Notes under the pieces: generated by a model | Told to the model about the DNA's origin: nothing | What the model saw: the letters and a program-made list of their open reading frames with translations, nothing else | The model's database searches: none | Source of the DNA: Soonwooa sp023440705 | GTDB taxonomy: Bacteria; Bacteroidota; Bacteroidia; Flavobacteriales; Weeksellaceae | Length of the DNA: 64,000 nucleotides | Assembly: GCA_023440705.1 (NCBI GenBank) | Contig: JAEXRP010000092.1 | Span: 1-64,000, forward strand | Direction of reading: 5' to 3' | Part shown: piece after piece, positions 53,182-62,160 of the stretch | How positions within the stretch are numbered: the first letter of the stretch is position 1 | How the letters are laid out: the number at the start of each line of letters is the position of its first letter | Made by a program: the position numbers and the translations under genes

Positions 53182-54299
53182 AAAAATTATTAATATGTTT
53201 TATGCTTTGTAGTTTTGGGATTTTGACATTGGCATCTAATCCTCGCGAAGCCTTGTTTAATAAAGCTAAAGACAATCTTTTTAGAAATCCTGAAGAGACT
53301 ATTAAAATCTCGAATCAGTTATTAAAAGATGAAACTGATGTTAATAAAAAGGCAGAACTTTATTTAACACTTTCCAAAGCTTACATTGCAAAACGCGATT
53401 TTGATAAGTCATTAACTTATGTCACCAAAGTTCAGGATTTGTTGGGCGAGATTACCAACTCCGATACCAAAGCTCAGATTTTGATTTCGATTGCGATTCA
53501 GTATCAACAGATGGAGGTTTTTAATAAAAGTCTTAGTTTTCTGGATGAAATTGACCAACATAGTCAAAAGATGCCTGATAGTTCTAGGATAAAATTTTCC
53601 GTTTTGGGAAAGGCTTATGCGGTGCGAGGTATGATTTATAAAAGTCAATTAAATCCAGAATTGGCGCTTTCTAAATTTACAATTGCTGTCAAAAATTTTG
53701 AAAAAATTGCACCAGCTTTGCAATCTAATGCTAATCTAAGTGTGGTTTTCTATAATATCGGATATTGTTATTTAGATCTAAATGATAAAAATAAGGCTGA
53801 AGAATCATTTCTCAATTCCATTAATTTTGCACAGAAAGAAAAAGCCAGAAGCCTAGAAGCATTTGCTTACAAAGGACATTCGGATGTATACATGAAAAAT
53901 GCTAAGCATCTAGAAGCGCTACAATTACTGAGTAAAGCGGATAGTTTGGCTGCCAACATTGGCGATTTACTTTTAAATGAAGGGATCTACAAAGTGATTG
54001 CTGAAAATTATTTGGCTCTTAACGACATTAATAACTATAATATTTACAATCAAAAATACTTACAAACGCGCTTTCTAAGAGAGCAAAACGAACTGAAATC
54101 TATTAATACGAGTATTGACAATATTCAAAAAGAAAACAAAAAAAATCTTGATGAGATAAGCCAAAGTCAAACAAAACTGGATAGTTTTATAATAATTTTT
54201 GGAGCAATTTTGGTCATATTATTTTTGTTTTTAATTTGGAAAAAAAGACAAGCTAATCGTCTTCTTCAAGAGAAAATTAAAGTAATTTTAAATTCATAA
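53178..54299 (+). CDS. membrane TPR protein without DNA-binding domain
   Basis: A 373-residue protein with a signal peptide (about 1-19, L-T-L-A-S), TPR helices (about 25-300) and a membrane segment (about 335-352, F-I-I-I-F-G-A-I-L-V-I-L-F-L-F-L-I-W). It ends about 20 residues later with L-L-Q-E-K-I-K-V-I-L-N-S. It resembles the sensor half of the upstream AraC-type protein but has no HTH. It may be a co-sensor or a decayed regulator. Overlaps the upstream gene by 4 bp. Confidence 0.8.
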   Translation: MKKLLICFMLCSFGILTLASNPREALFNKAKDNLFRNPEETIKISNQLLKDETDVNKKAELYLTLSKAYIAKRDFDKSLTYVTKVQDLLGEITNSDTKAQILISIAIQYQQMEVFNKSLSFLDEIDQHSQKMPDSSRIKFSVLGKAYAVRGMIYKSQLNPELALSKFTIAVKNFEKIAPALQSNANLSVVFYNIGYCYLDLNDKNKAEESFLNSINFAQKEKARSLEAFAYKGHSDVYMKNAKHLEALQLLSKADSLAANIGDLLLNEGIYKVIAENYLALNDINNYNIYNQKYLQTRFLREQNELKSINTSIDNIQKENKKNLDEISQSQTKLDSFIIIFGAILVILFLFLIWKKRQANRLLQEKIKVILNS

Positions 54300-54308
54300 A
54301 ATTTTATC

Positions 54309-54767
54309 ATGCGAAATATATTTAATGCTTCAGATGTTGAGGTTTACATCAAAGCGATTAATCAGTTAACACCAGAAACGTCGGCAAAATGGGGCAAAAT
54401 GTCTATTGACCAAATGTTAGCGCATTGCAATGTGACTTACGAGTTAATCTATGAGCCACAAAAACATAAAAAGCCAGGTTTTTTTGCAAGATGGATGATG
54501 AAAAAATTCGTGAAACCTAAAGTAACTAACGAGCTTCCGTACAAACAAAATTTGCCGACGGGACCAATGTTTGTGATCAAAGATCGCAAAGATTTTGAAA
54601 CAGAAAAAAAACGATTAATTGGTTTTCTTCAAAAGACGCAACAACTTGGTGCAAGTGCTTTTGATGGTAAAGAAAGTGCGAGTTTCGGCGTGCTCAATTC
54701 TCAAGAATGGAATAACATGATGGCCAAACATCTCGATCATCACTTAGCGCAATTCGGGGTATTATGA
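54309..54767 (+). CDS. DUF1569/DinB-like protein
   Basis: A 152-residue protein with a DinB-like metal triad: His39 (M-L-A-H-C), His141 and His144/145 (K-H-L-D-H-H-L-A-Q-F-G). The M-S-I-D-Q-M-L-A-H-C block is typical of DUF1569. It lies in the operon with the TPR regulators and overlaps the next gene by 4 bp. Activity unknown. Confidence 0.8.
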   Translation: MRNIFNASDVEVYIKAINQLTPETSAKWGKMSIDQMLAHCNVTYELIYEPQKHKKPGFFARWMMKKFVKPKVTNELPYKQNLPTGPMFVIKDRKDFETEKKRLIGFLQKTQQLGASAFDGKESASFGVLNSQEWNNMMAKHLDHHLAQFGVL

Positions 54768-55255
54768 GATTAATCTATCTTTTTTTATTTCTATTTTCCA
54801 CCTTGTTTTTTTCACAAACGAAAGAAGCTTTGGAAACTTATTTATTAAATGATAAAAATGCTTTTGTCGGAAAAATAAATAATGGAGCACCAATTTTGGT
54901 TAATATTACAGAAGTTGATGTTAAGGCTTTTCCGAAAGAAATTTTGGTGAAAGGAAAATCGGATGTCGAAGGGACAATTTGCGAATTTACAGGAACTCTA
55001 ACGCTTGAACCTAATTCTCAAATGGGAAATTCTAAGATGTCAACTCTCTTTTATAAATTCGATTTTCAAGAACAAAAACTTCATGAGCATACAGGCATTT
55101 TTACTGGAAGTTTAGCGATGAAAACGCTTACCGATAATTTGGCTTTGGTTGTTTTTGAAGGGAATTGGGAATGTTATAGTAAGAAAATGCGCTTCCCTGT
55201 TTATTTTGATAACAACGAATTATTAAAAACTAAACTTTTAGAACTCTCGAAATAA
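54764..55255 (+). CDS. small secreted protein of unknown function
   Basis: A 163-residue protein with a signal peptide (M-R-L-I-Y-L-F-L-F-L-F-S-T-L-F-F-S-Q). The body is beta-rich, with V-D-V-K-A-F-P-K-E-I and W-E-C-Y-S-K-K. I do not recognise a family. It overlaps the previous gene by 4 bp and the next by 1 bp, so it belongs to the regulator-led operon. Confidence 0.7.
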   Translation: MRLIYLFLFLFSTLFFSQTKEALETYLLNDKNAFVGKINNGAPILVNITEVDVKAFPKEILVKGKSDVEGTICEFTGTLTLEPNSQMGNSKMSTLFYKFDFQEQKLHEHTGIFTGSLAMKTLTDNLALVVFEGNWECYSKKMRFPVYFDNNELLKTKLLELSK

Positions 55256-56322
55256 TGAAGTTGTACGAGCCAATAAGTTTTCGAAATGTCACTTTAGAAA
55301 ACCGAATCGTTATGTCGCCGATGTGTATGTTTTCGGCGGAAGAAGGTGTTGCTAATGATTTTCATTTTGTGCATTACGCTAGTCGCGCGCAAGGTGGCGC
55401 TGGACTTATTATGATTGAGTCGACGGGCATTATTCCTGACGGTCGCATTACGCCTAGATGTCTAGGACTTTGGAATGATGAGCAACAAAAGTCGATAAAG
55501 AAGATTGTCGATTTTGTACATAAGTTTACGAAGTCCAAAATTGGAATTCAGTTAGCGCATGCAGGGCGGAAGTCCTCAACTTGGGGCGGAAAACAATTGT
55601 CTAAGGAAGATGGTGGTTGGGAAGTCGTTGCGCCAAGTGCGATTTCTTTTCAGCCGAGCGATTGCGAGCCAACGGTTTTAAGTGTTGAGGCTATAAAAGA
55701 TTTGATTCAAGATTTTAAAAAGTCGGCTATACGTGCTGTAGAAGCAGGTTGTGATGTTATCGAAATTCATGCGGCACATGGCTATTTGGTGCATCAATTT
55801 TTGTCGCCTTTATCGAATGTGAGAACAGATGAATATGGCGGAAGTTTCGACAACAGAATTCGTTTTCTTTTAGAAATAGTCGAGGCTATTAATGAAGTTA
55901 TCGACGAAAATGTTGCTTTGTTTGTTCGCGTTTCGGGCTCCGATTACGCTGATGGCGGTTGGGATATTGATGAGAATGTCAAATTGGCGGAAGTCCTAAA
56001 AACCAAATCTGTGGACTTAATTGATGTTTCTTCAGGCGGAAATATTTTTGGTGCTAAAATTACGTTGTTTAATTCTTATCAAGTGCCGTTTTCGCAAAAG
56101 ATAAAACAAAAATCAGGAATGAGAACTGGAGCTGTTGGTCTGATTACCGATGCCAAATCTGCGGAAGAAATTCTTAAAAATAACGAAGCTGATTTAATTT
56201 TTCTTGCGAGAGAACTTTTAAGAAATCCATATTTCCCAGTGCTTAATAGTTTTGAAAATGATGAAAATTGTTTCTTCCCAAAACAATATGATAAAGCAAA
56301 ACCCGAAAATTTAAAACTATGA
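55255..56322 (+). CDS. NADH:flavin oxidoreductase of the old yellow enzyme family (YqjM-like)
   Basis: A 355-residue FMN-dependent ene-reductase. The thermophilic-like/YqjM subgroup is suggested by Cys24 in M-S-P-M-C-M-F-S, Q-L-A-H-A-G-R-K-S and H-A-A-H-G-Y-L-V-H-Q-F-L-S-P. Family members reduce activated C=C bonds with NAD(P)H; the natural substrate is unknown. It overlaps its neighbours on both sides (1 and 4 bp). Confidence 0.9.
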   Translation: MKLYEPISFRNVTLENRIVMSPMCMFSAEEGVANDFHFVHYASRAQGGAGLIMIESTGIIPDGRITPRCLGLWNDEQQKSIKKIVDFVHKFTKSKIGIQLAHAGRKSSTWGGKQLSKEDGGWEVVAPSAISFQPSDCEPTVLSVEAIKDLIQDFKKSAIRAVEAGCDVIEIHAAHGYLVHQFLSPLSNVRTDEYGGSFDNRIRFLLEIVEAINEVIDENVALFVRVSGSDYADGGWDIDENVKLAEVLKTKSVDLIDVSSGGNIFGAKITLFNSYQVPFSQKIKQKSGMRTGAVGLITDAKSAEEILKNNEADLIFLARELLRNPYFPVLNSFENDENCFFPKQYDKAKPENLKL

Positions 56323-56747
56323 AAACTAAGGTAGAAAAAAAAATTATCATAAATGCGCCAATTGATAAAGTTTGGAAAGCTTTAACCAATAAAGACGATA
56401 TGAAACATTGGTATTTTGATATTCCAGATTTTAGTTTAGAAAAAGATGCTGTTTTTAATTTTTTTGAACCAGGAGGTGAGAACAAATTTTGGCATCGTTG
56501 TCAAGTTGAGGAAGTGGTTCCGAATCAAATTTTTAAACATACTTGGGAACATCCAGATTTTAGTAAAGCTGTAACACATTTAACTTGGAGGCTTTCAGAA
56601 AAAGATGGTCAAACAATTTTAAATCTAAATCACGACAATCTTGATGGTCTTGCCGAAGCTGGAGACGATTTTAAAATAGAAAACTATGATGCTGGTTGGA
56701 CCGAAATTTTAAATAATCTTAAAAAGTATTTGGAAGAAGTAAAGTGA
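56319..56747 (+). CDS. SRPBCC (AHSA1-like) protein
   Basis: A 142-residue START/Bet v1-like fold. I-I-I-N-A-P-I-D-K-V-W-K-A-L-T is the usual N-terminal strand-helix, and T-W-R-L-S-E-K-D-G-Q-T fits the sheet. A C-terminal helix W-T-E-I-L-N-N-L-K-K-Y-L is typical. It binds hydrophobic ligands or acts as an Hsp90-activator-like protein in known relatives; the role here is unknown. Last gene of the operon, before a strong terminator. Confidence 0.85.
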   Translation: MKTKVEKKIIINAPIDKVWKALTNKDDMKHWYFDIPDFSLEKDAVFNFFEPGGENKFWHRCQVEEVVPNQIFKHTWEHPDFSKAVTHLTWRLSEKDGQTILNLNHDNLDGLAEAGDDFKIENYDAGWTEILNNLKKYLEEVK

Positions 56748-56769
56748 AATCTTCCAGACTCCTAAAACG

Positions 56770-56812
56770 AAAAGCCCTTTCAGAGTTTCAAACTCTGAAA
56801 GGGCTTTTTTTA
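56770..56812. terminator. strong terminator between convergent transcripts
   Basis: An about 18-bp stem (AAAGCCCTTTCAGAGTT with its complement) with a 3-nt loop and T run ends the regulator operon and meets hemL from the other side. Confidence 0.9.
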
Positions 56813-56828
56813 TAAGTCTTTATTAGAT

Positions 56829-58112
56829 CTAAAATTCAAATTTTCGAACGGCTTCCAATGTTTTATCAATTTCTGCATCTTGGATTGCAGCGGAGATAAA
56901 CCAAGTTTCGTAACCACTTGGCGGAAGATAAATTCCGTTTGCCAACATCTGTTGGAAGAAGTTATTGAAAATACAAGTGTAAACCGAATCGTAAGCATCT
57001 TGGAAGTTAGAAACTTTGTTGGTTTCAAAGAAGATGGACATCATACTTCCTTTTCGGTTGATGCGATGTTTTAAGCCTTTTTCGTTAAGTATTTTTCCAA
57101 TTTCGAAATCTAAAGTTTCGGTTGTTTTATTGATTCTATTATAGAAATCTTTATCCGATCTAATCAATTCTAAAGTTGTCAATCCTGCGCGCATCGCCAA
57201 AGGATTTCCACTCAAAGTTCCAGCTTGATAGACTGGTCCATTTGGCGCCAGATAATCCATGATTTCTTGTCTAGCAGCAAAAGCACCAACTGGCATTCCG
57301 CCACCAATAACTTTCCCGAATGTTACAATATCAGCGTCAACACCAAAAGTTTCTTGCGCGCCACCAAAAGCCAAACGGAAACCCGTCATCACTTCATCAA
57401 AAATCAACAAAGCGCCATTGTCTTGACAAACTTTTTTAAGATTTTGAAGGAAATTATTTTCTGGCAAAACACAACCCATATTTCCGGCAACAGGTTCTAC
57501 AATAACCGCTGCAATTTCGCCTTGATTATGACGGAAAATATCAGCAACATTTTCGATATCGTTATAAGTAGCAATCAAAGTATCTTGCGCTGTTCCTTTG
57601 GTAACACCGGGCGAATTTGGGTTTCCGAAAGTTGCAGCGCCACTTCCAGCTTTTATTAAAAAAGAATCCGAATGTCCGTGATAACAACCATCGAATTTGA
57701 TAATTTTATCTCTTCCTGTAAAACCTCTAGCCAAACGAATTGCACTCATACAAGCTTCCGTTCCTGACGAAACCATTCGGATTTGATCAATATTTGGAAC
57801 ATTGTCGACGATAAGTTTCGCAATTTCTGTTTCTAATTCGGTTGGTGTTCCATAAGAAAAACCATGTTCTGCTTGTTTCTGAATTGCTTCTAAAACAACA
57901 GGATGTGTATGTCCCAAAATCGCAGGTCCCCAAGAGTTGATGTAGTCAACATAGTTGCGATCATCAGCATCTGTAAGGTAAGCGCCTTTCGCAGATTTCA
58001 TAAAAACAGGTACGCCTCCAACAGATTTGAAAGCTCTTACAGGTGAGTTAACACCACCAGGAATATACTTTTGCGCCTCGTCAAATAAGGCTGAACTTCT
58101 TTGATATAACAT
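56829..58112 (-). CDS. hemL: glutamate-1-semialdehyde 2,1-aminomutase
   Basis: A 427-residue class III PLP aminotransferase-like enzyme producing 5-aminolevulinate, the tetrapyrrole precursor. PLP Lys267 is in T-F-G-K-V-I-G-G-G, Asp239 is in L-I-F-D-E-V-M, and S-S-G-T-E-A at 115-120 binds phosphate. P-G-G-V-N-S-P-V-R-A-F-K near the N-terminus is diagnostic of HemL. Full length, no other hem gene adjacent. Confidence 0.96.
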   Translation of the reverse strand: MLYQRSSALFDEAQKYIPGGVNSPVRAFKSVGGVPVFMKSAKGAYLTDADDRNYVDYINSWGPAILGHTHPVVLEAIQKQAEHGFSYGTPTELETEIAKLIVDNVPNIDQIRMVSSGTEACMSAIRLARGFTGRDKIIKFDGCYHGHSDSFLIKAGSGAATFGNPNSPGVTKGTAQDTLIATYNDIENVADIFRHNQGEIAAVIVEPVAGNMGCVLPENNFLQNLKKVCQDNGALLIFDEVMTGFRLAFGGAQETFGVDADIVTFGKVIGGGMPVGAFAARQEIMDYLAPNGPVYQAGTLSGNPLAMRAGLTTLELIRSDKDFYNRINKTTETLDFEIGKILNEKGLKHRINRKGSMMSIFFETNKVSNFQDAYDSVYTCIFNNFFQQMLANGIYLPPSGYETWFISAAIQDAEIDKTLEAVRKFEF

Positions 58113-58195
58113 GTCTTGTTATGAATTTATTTTTGTCTGAAAACAGTTTTTGATTAATCAATCTAAAATCTAAAATCGCAAATTGTCAATAAAAA

Positions 58196-59260
58196 CTAGC
58201 TTCTCGGTTTTTTATTTTTAAGATAGATTACTTGCCCAACGCGCGGTTGTTGACCTTCGTCCATTCTGTTTTTAGAATAAAGTTTGGAAAGTTTAATCCC
58301 AAATTTCTGAGAAATGTCGTGCATATCCTCACCAATCTCAGCTTTGTAAGTATCAACATTACCTGAAGATGATTTTTTGTCTAAGAAAACAATGTCATTT
58401 TTCTTCAAAGTATTGCTATTAAGCTCATTGAATTTAATGATTTTCTTTTCGCTAATTCCGAATTTTTTAGAAATCGTCGCAACATCGGTATCAACAGGAA
58501 CAACAAAAAACTTCATACCGCCATTTGGATGATTTTTTACTAAAATATTTTTAAGTAAAGCTGGAGCAGAAAGCGTTTCGCTCTGTTTGTTGACATCTTT
58601 TTGATATTGTGCATACGAGGTTTGTTCGTAAGTTGCTTTAACAGTCGGAGGTGTTACTTTAGAATTGGCTTTGTTTTGATCCATTTGTGCCATAAAAACA
58701 GCATCGTTATTAAGTGCAGGATACAATTTCAGAACAGCGTAATAGACTTGATCTGTCGATGTATTGTCAAATTCGTAGAGTTTGTATTTTTCGATTTTAT
58801 CAATCAAAATATAAGCATAACGAGGATTGGTCGCGTAACCCGCTTTTTTAAGACCATGTGCCCAAGCACGGTAATCTTTCATATCCAAATCAAAAAGTTT
58901 GGTATAATATTTACGAGTTGCCAAGAAAATAGAGTGGTCTTCGTAAGATTGACGCGGATCATCGTAGACACGGAAACACTCATTAGGTGCGTCATCCGTA
59001 TGCTTCATACTTTTACCAGTCCAGTCTTCTTTACATTTGATGCCGAAGTGGTTGTTACCTTGTTGAGCCAATCGACTTTGCCCGCCGCCAGTTTCCAAAA
59101 GACCTTGCGCTAAAGTGATACTTGCTGGGATTTTATATTTTTCCATTTCTTCGACTGCATATTTTGCAAATCGTTGGATGTATTGATCTTCCGTTTTCCA
59201 AGTTTGTGCTTTGGCAAATCCAAGCGTCATGATACAAACTAAAGCAAATATTCTCTTCAT
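58196..59260 (-). CDS. secreted glucosaminidase with C-terminal LysM domains
   Basis: The ATG at 59260 starts a signal peptide (M-K-R-I-F-A-L-V-C to about 19, A-K-A-Q), giving 354 residues. Residues about 22-165 are a Flagellar-FlgJ-type N-acetylglucosaminidase domain with catalytic Glu56 in L-L-E-T-G-G-G and N-N-H-F-G-I-K-C. After a linker two LysM-like modules follow (about 240-290 and 300-350). It cleaves peptidoglycan glycan strands. An alternate start 18 nt upstream is TTG and unlikely. Confidence 0.9.
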   Translation of the reverse strand: MKRIFALVCIMTLGFAKAQTWKTEDQYIQRFAKYAVEEMEKYKIPASITLAQGLLETGGGQSRLAQQGNNHFGIKCKEDWTGKSMKHTDDAPNECFRVYDDPRQSYEDHSIFLATRKYYTKLFDLDMKDYRAWAHGLKKAGYATNPRYAYILIDKIEKYKLYEFDNTSTDQVYYAVLKLYPALNNDAVFMAQMDQNKANSKVTPPTVKATYEQTSYAQYQKDVNKQSETLSAPALLKNILVKNHPNGGMKFFVVPVDTDVATISKKFGISEKKIIKFNELNSNTLKKNDIVFLDKKSSSGNVDTYKAEIGEDMHDISQKFGIKLSKLYSKNRMDEGQQPRVGQVIYLKNKKPRS

Positions 59261-59292
59261 AATTGTTTTAAGTTTCAAAATTTTTAAAAGAA

Positions 59293-60198
59293 TTAAAACT
59301 GAATCAATGTTTTATTCTTCTTTTGAAGTTGTTGGTTAGCACCCGCAATCGCTTGCAATCCTCCAGTATGAAATGCTAAAATTTTTGCGTCTTTTTCGAA
59401 ATAATTATCATCGATAAGTTGCATTAATTTTTGCATCATTTTTCCTGTGTAGATTGGATCTAGCGGAATCTGATATCGTTTATAAAAATCATTTATAAAA
59501 CGAATATTATCGTCGGTTATTTTGCCATAACGCGCTTCCAAGGCATTTAATAATTCAAAATTTGATTGTCCTGACCAATTTTTAACAAGATTTTCGAGAC
59601 TGTCGTCTTGGACAACTTTTATCCCGATAACTTTTTGATGAGGTTCAACAAATTTTGAAATCCCTGCAATCGTTCCGCCTGTGCCAACTGCACTGCAAAG
59701 ATAATCAAAATCTTTAGTATGCTCATTGAGCATCCATTGGATGCCTTCAACCGCCAAATTATTACTTCCTCCTTCTGGAATGATCAAAGCTTCTGGGAAG
59801 TTTTGTTTTAAATTTTGGCTTAAAAAAGATTTGTCGCGGTAACTTTCCCTTGAAACAAAATTAAATTCCATTCCATTGTTAAAAGCTTGATGAAGAGTAG
59901 GATTGTCGTGGATTTTATCCTTTAATTCCTCACCTCGGATAATGCCAAGACTTGATATGTTTAAAGATTTTGCTAAAGCTGCAACCGCTGCAATATGATT
60001 GGAAAACGCACCTCCAAAAGTGATGAGTTTTGGATTGCTGGGATTTTGCTCCAAATAATATTTAACATTGTAAAAAAGCTTCCAATACTTGTTACCAGAA
60101 ATGTCAGGGTGGATGAGGTCTTCGCGTTTTATCCAAAGTTCCACACCATTAAAGTTTCCGATCTTCTCAATTGGAATATTGTGCTCGGTTGTCAGCAT
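59293..60198 (-). CDS. PLP-dependent deaminase (ACC deaminase/D-cysteine desulfhydrase family)
   Basis: A 301-residue fold-type II PLP enzyme. The PLP lysine is in S-G-N-K-Y-W-K-L, followed by F-G-G-A-F-S-N-H-I-A-A, which binds the substrate. The family holds 1-aminocyclopropane-1-carboxylate deaminase and D-cysteine desulfhydrase; bacterial short forms of about 300 residues most often act on D-cysteine, but that is inference. It lies downstream of a terminator for the transketolase genes. Confidence 0.88.
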   Translation of the reverse strand: MLTTEHNIPIEKIGNFNGVELWIKREDLIHPDISGNKYWKLFYNVKYYLEQNPSNPKLITFGGAFSNHIAAVAALAKSLNISSLGIIRGEELKDKIHDNPTLHQAFNNGMEFNFVSRESYRDKSFLSQNLKQNFPEALIIPEGGSNNLAVEGIQWMLNEHTKDFDYLCSAVGTGGTIAGISKFVEPHQKVIGIKVVQDDSLENLVKNWSGQSNFELLNALEARYGKITDDNIRFINDFYKRYQIPLDPIYTGKMMQKLMQLIDDNYFEKDAKILAFHTGGLQAIAGANQQLQKKNKTLIQF

Positions 60199-60202
60199 AT
60201 TG

Positions 60203-60231
60203 AAAAAAAATCCGCAACTAAGTGCGGATTT
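60203..60231 (-). terminator. terminator of the transketolase pair
   Basis: AAATCCGCA (60208-60216) pairs with TGCGGATTT (60223-60231); on minus the stem is followed by T8. Confidence 0.85.
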
Positions 60232-60234
60232 AAT

Positions 60235-61188
60235 TTATTTTGTTTTGTTAATGATTGTCTTAACCGCTTCGATCACTGCGTCCGAATCAATTTTGTATTT
60301 CTTCATCAACTCAGCTGGCGTACCAGACTCACCGAAAGTATCGTGTACTGCAACAAATTCTTGAGGCGTTGGTCTTCTTCTCGCCAACATTCCTGCAACA
60401 GATTCGCCCAAACCACCTAGATAGTTGTGTTCTTCAGCTGTTACAATTTTACCTGTTTTTTCAACAGATTTAAGAATAATTTCTTCATCCAAAGGTTTGA
60501 TGGTGTGGATGTTGATAATTTCACAAGAGATGCCTTCCTTTTCTAAAGCTTCAGCTGCCAAAAGACTTTCCCAAACCAAGTGACCAGTCGCAACAATCGT
60601 CACATCTGTACCTTCTTGTAAAAGAATACCTTTTCCGATTTCGAAAGGCATATCTTCTGGAATGAAAACTGGAACTACAGGACGTCCAAATCTTAAATAT
60701 ACTGGACCTTCGTGTTTAGCCGCTGCCAAAGTCGCAGCTTTAGTTTGGTTGTAGTCACAAGGATTAATCACCGTCATACCTGGAAGCATTTTCATCATAC
60801 CGATGTCTTCCAAAACTTGGTGTGTTGCGCCATCTTCACCCAAAGTAAGACCTGCGTGAGATGCTGCGATTTTTACATTTTTGCCAGAGTAAGCGATAGA
60901 TTGGCGGATTTGGTCGTATACACGAGATGTTGCAAAATTCGCGAAAGTCCCCGCAAAAGGGATTTTTCCGTTAATGGTAAGACCTGCAGCCATGCCCATC
61001 ATGTTAGCTTCTGCGATACCAATTTGGAAGAATCTTTCTGGTGCTTTCTCAATGAATTTTTCCATTTTAAGAGAACCAATAAGGTCGGCACAAAGTGCAA
61101 CAACATTAGGATTAGTATCTGCTAATTCTGCCAAACCTGCTCCAAAGCCAGATCTTGTATCTTTTTTTTCTGTATATGTATATTTCAT
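60235..61188 (-). CDS. transketolase, C-terminal subunit
   Basis: The ATG at 61188 gives 317 residues starting M-K-Y-T-Y-T-E-K; the longer frame to 61299 would run into the N-terminal gene and is unlikely. It holds the pyrimidine-binding domain with catalytic Glu in G-I-A-E-A-N-M-M-G-M-A-A-G-L and the C-terminal swivel domain. With the subunit upstream it rebuilds one thiamine-diphosphate enzyme of the pentose phosphate pathway. Confidence 0.95.
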   Translation of the reverse strand: MKYTYTEKKDTRSGFGAGLAELADTNPNVVALCADLIGSLKMEKFIEKAPERFFQIGIAEANMMGMAAGLTINGKIPFAGTFANFATSRVYDQIRQSIAYSGKNVKIAASHAGLTLGEDGATHQVLEDIGMMKMLPGMTVINPCDYNQTKAATLAAAKHEGPVYLRFGRPVVPVFIPEDMPFEIGKGILLQEGTDVTIVATGHLVWESLLAAEALEKEGISCEIINIHTIKPLDEEIILKSVEKTGKIVTAEEHNYLGGLGESVAGMLARRRPTPQEFVAVHDTFGESGTPAELMKKYKIDSDAVIEAVKTIINKTK

Positions 61189-61222
61189 GAGGATTTCTTT
61201 TTTTGTTTCGATTATTAGATGT

Positions 61223-62074
61223 TTAGTAGTCTGTGATTTCGTCAAGTTGAAGTTGCTGAAGTGCACTTGCCAATTGCTCGTCGTTTGGCGCTTTACCATG
61301 CCAAGCGTGAGAACCCATCATATAATCGATACCTTGTCCCATTTCTGTATGTAGAAGAATAGCAACAGGTTTTCCGTTTCCAGTTTCGGATTTTGCTTTT
61401 TCTAAAATTGCAATAACAGCTTCTAGGTCGTTTCCATTTTTTTCTTCAAGAACCAACCAGCCGAAAGCTTCTAGTTTTGCATGAAGATCGCCAAGGCTTA
61501 ATACATCATCTGTATCGCCATCGATTTGTCTTCCGTTGTAGTCAATAGTTGCGATGATATTGTCAACTTTTTTAGCTGCGCCATACATCAAAGCTTCCCA
61601 AATTTGACCTTCTTGTAATTCGCCATCACCGTGAAGAGAATACACGATTGACTTGTCACCATCTAACTTTTTAGCTTGTGCAGCGCCCAAAGCGACAGAA
61701 AGTCCTTGTCCTAAAGATCCCGATGCTACACGAATACCAGGAAGTCCTTCGTGTGTTGTTGGGTGACCTTGTAGTCTAGAATCAAGTTTTCTGAAAGTTG
61801 CCAATTCTGCTACTGGAAAGAAGTCAAATCTAGCTAGTGTGCTGTAAAATACCGGAGAAATATGTCCGTTTGATAAGAAGAATAAATCTTCGTTTTTACC
61901 TTCCATTGTGAAAGGCAAGTTGTAGTTCATTACTTTTCCATAAAGGGCTGTGAAGTATTCTACACATCCTAAAGATCCGCCCGGATGTCCACTGTTAACT
62001 GCGTGAACCATTCTTACAATGTCTCTTCTGATTTGTGTACTCAAGCTTTTTAGCTCTTCGATATTTTTACTCAT
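61223..62074 (-). CDS. transketolase, N-terminal subunit
   Basis: A 283-residue protein with the thiamine-diphosphate-binding domain: G-H-P-G-G-S, H-G-D-G-E-L-Q-E-G and a downstream D-Y-N-G complete the GDG-N motif. Together with the gene 34 bp downstream it forms a split transketolase, as in many Bacteroidetes and Archaea. Confidence 0.95.
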   Translation of the reverse strand: MSKNIEELKSLSTQIRRDIVRMVHAVNSGHPGGSLGCVEYFTALYGKVMNYNLPFTMEGKNEDLFFLSNGHISPVFYSTLARFDFFPVAELATFRKLDSRLQGHPTTHEGLPGIRVASGSLGQGLSVALGAAQAKKLDGDKSIVYSLHGDGELQEGQIWEALMYGAAKKVDNIIATIDYNGRQIDGDTDDVLSLGDLHAKLEAFGWLVLEEKNGNDLEAVIAILEKAKSETGNGKPVAILLHTEMGQGIDYMMGSHAWHGKAPNDEQLASALQQLQLDEITDY

Positions 62075-62160
62075 TTTTAAATTTTTTCGTGTTGCGAATT
62101 TACGATTTTAGTTTTTGTTTTCGAAACTTAACAGGTGTTAATTGCTTGTTAATTTAGACT

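Noticed and set aside
58601..59113. 170-codon open frame antisense to the glucosaminidase
   Set aside because: The minus-strand gene has clear domains; the plus frame shows only complement-type composition.
62095..62102. TAAATTCG upstream of the transketolase N-terminal gene (similar at 32623-32630 before the T9SS type B gene)
   Set aside because: Both differ from TAnnTTTG at one key base; they may be weak promoters, but the support is too thin to list.
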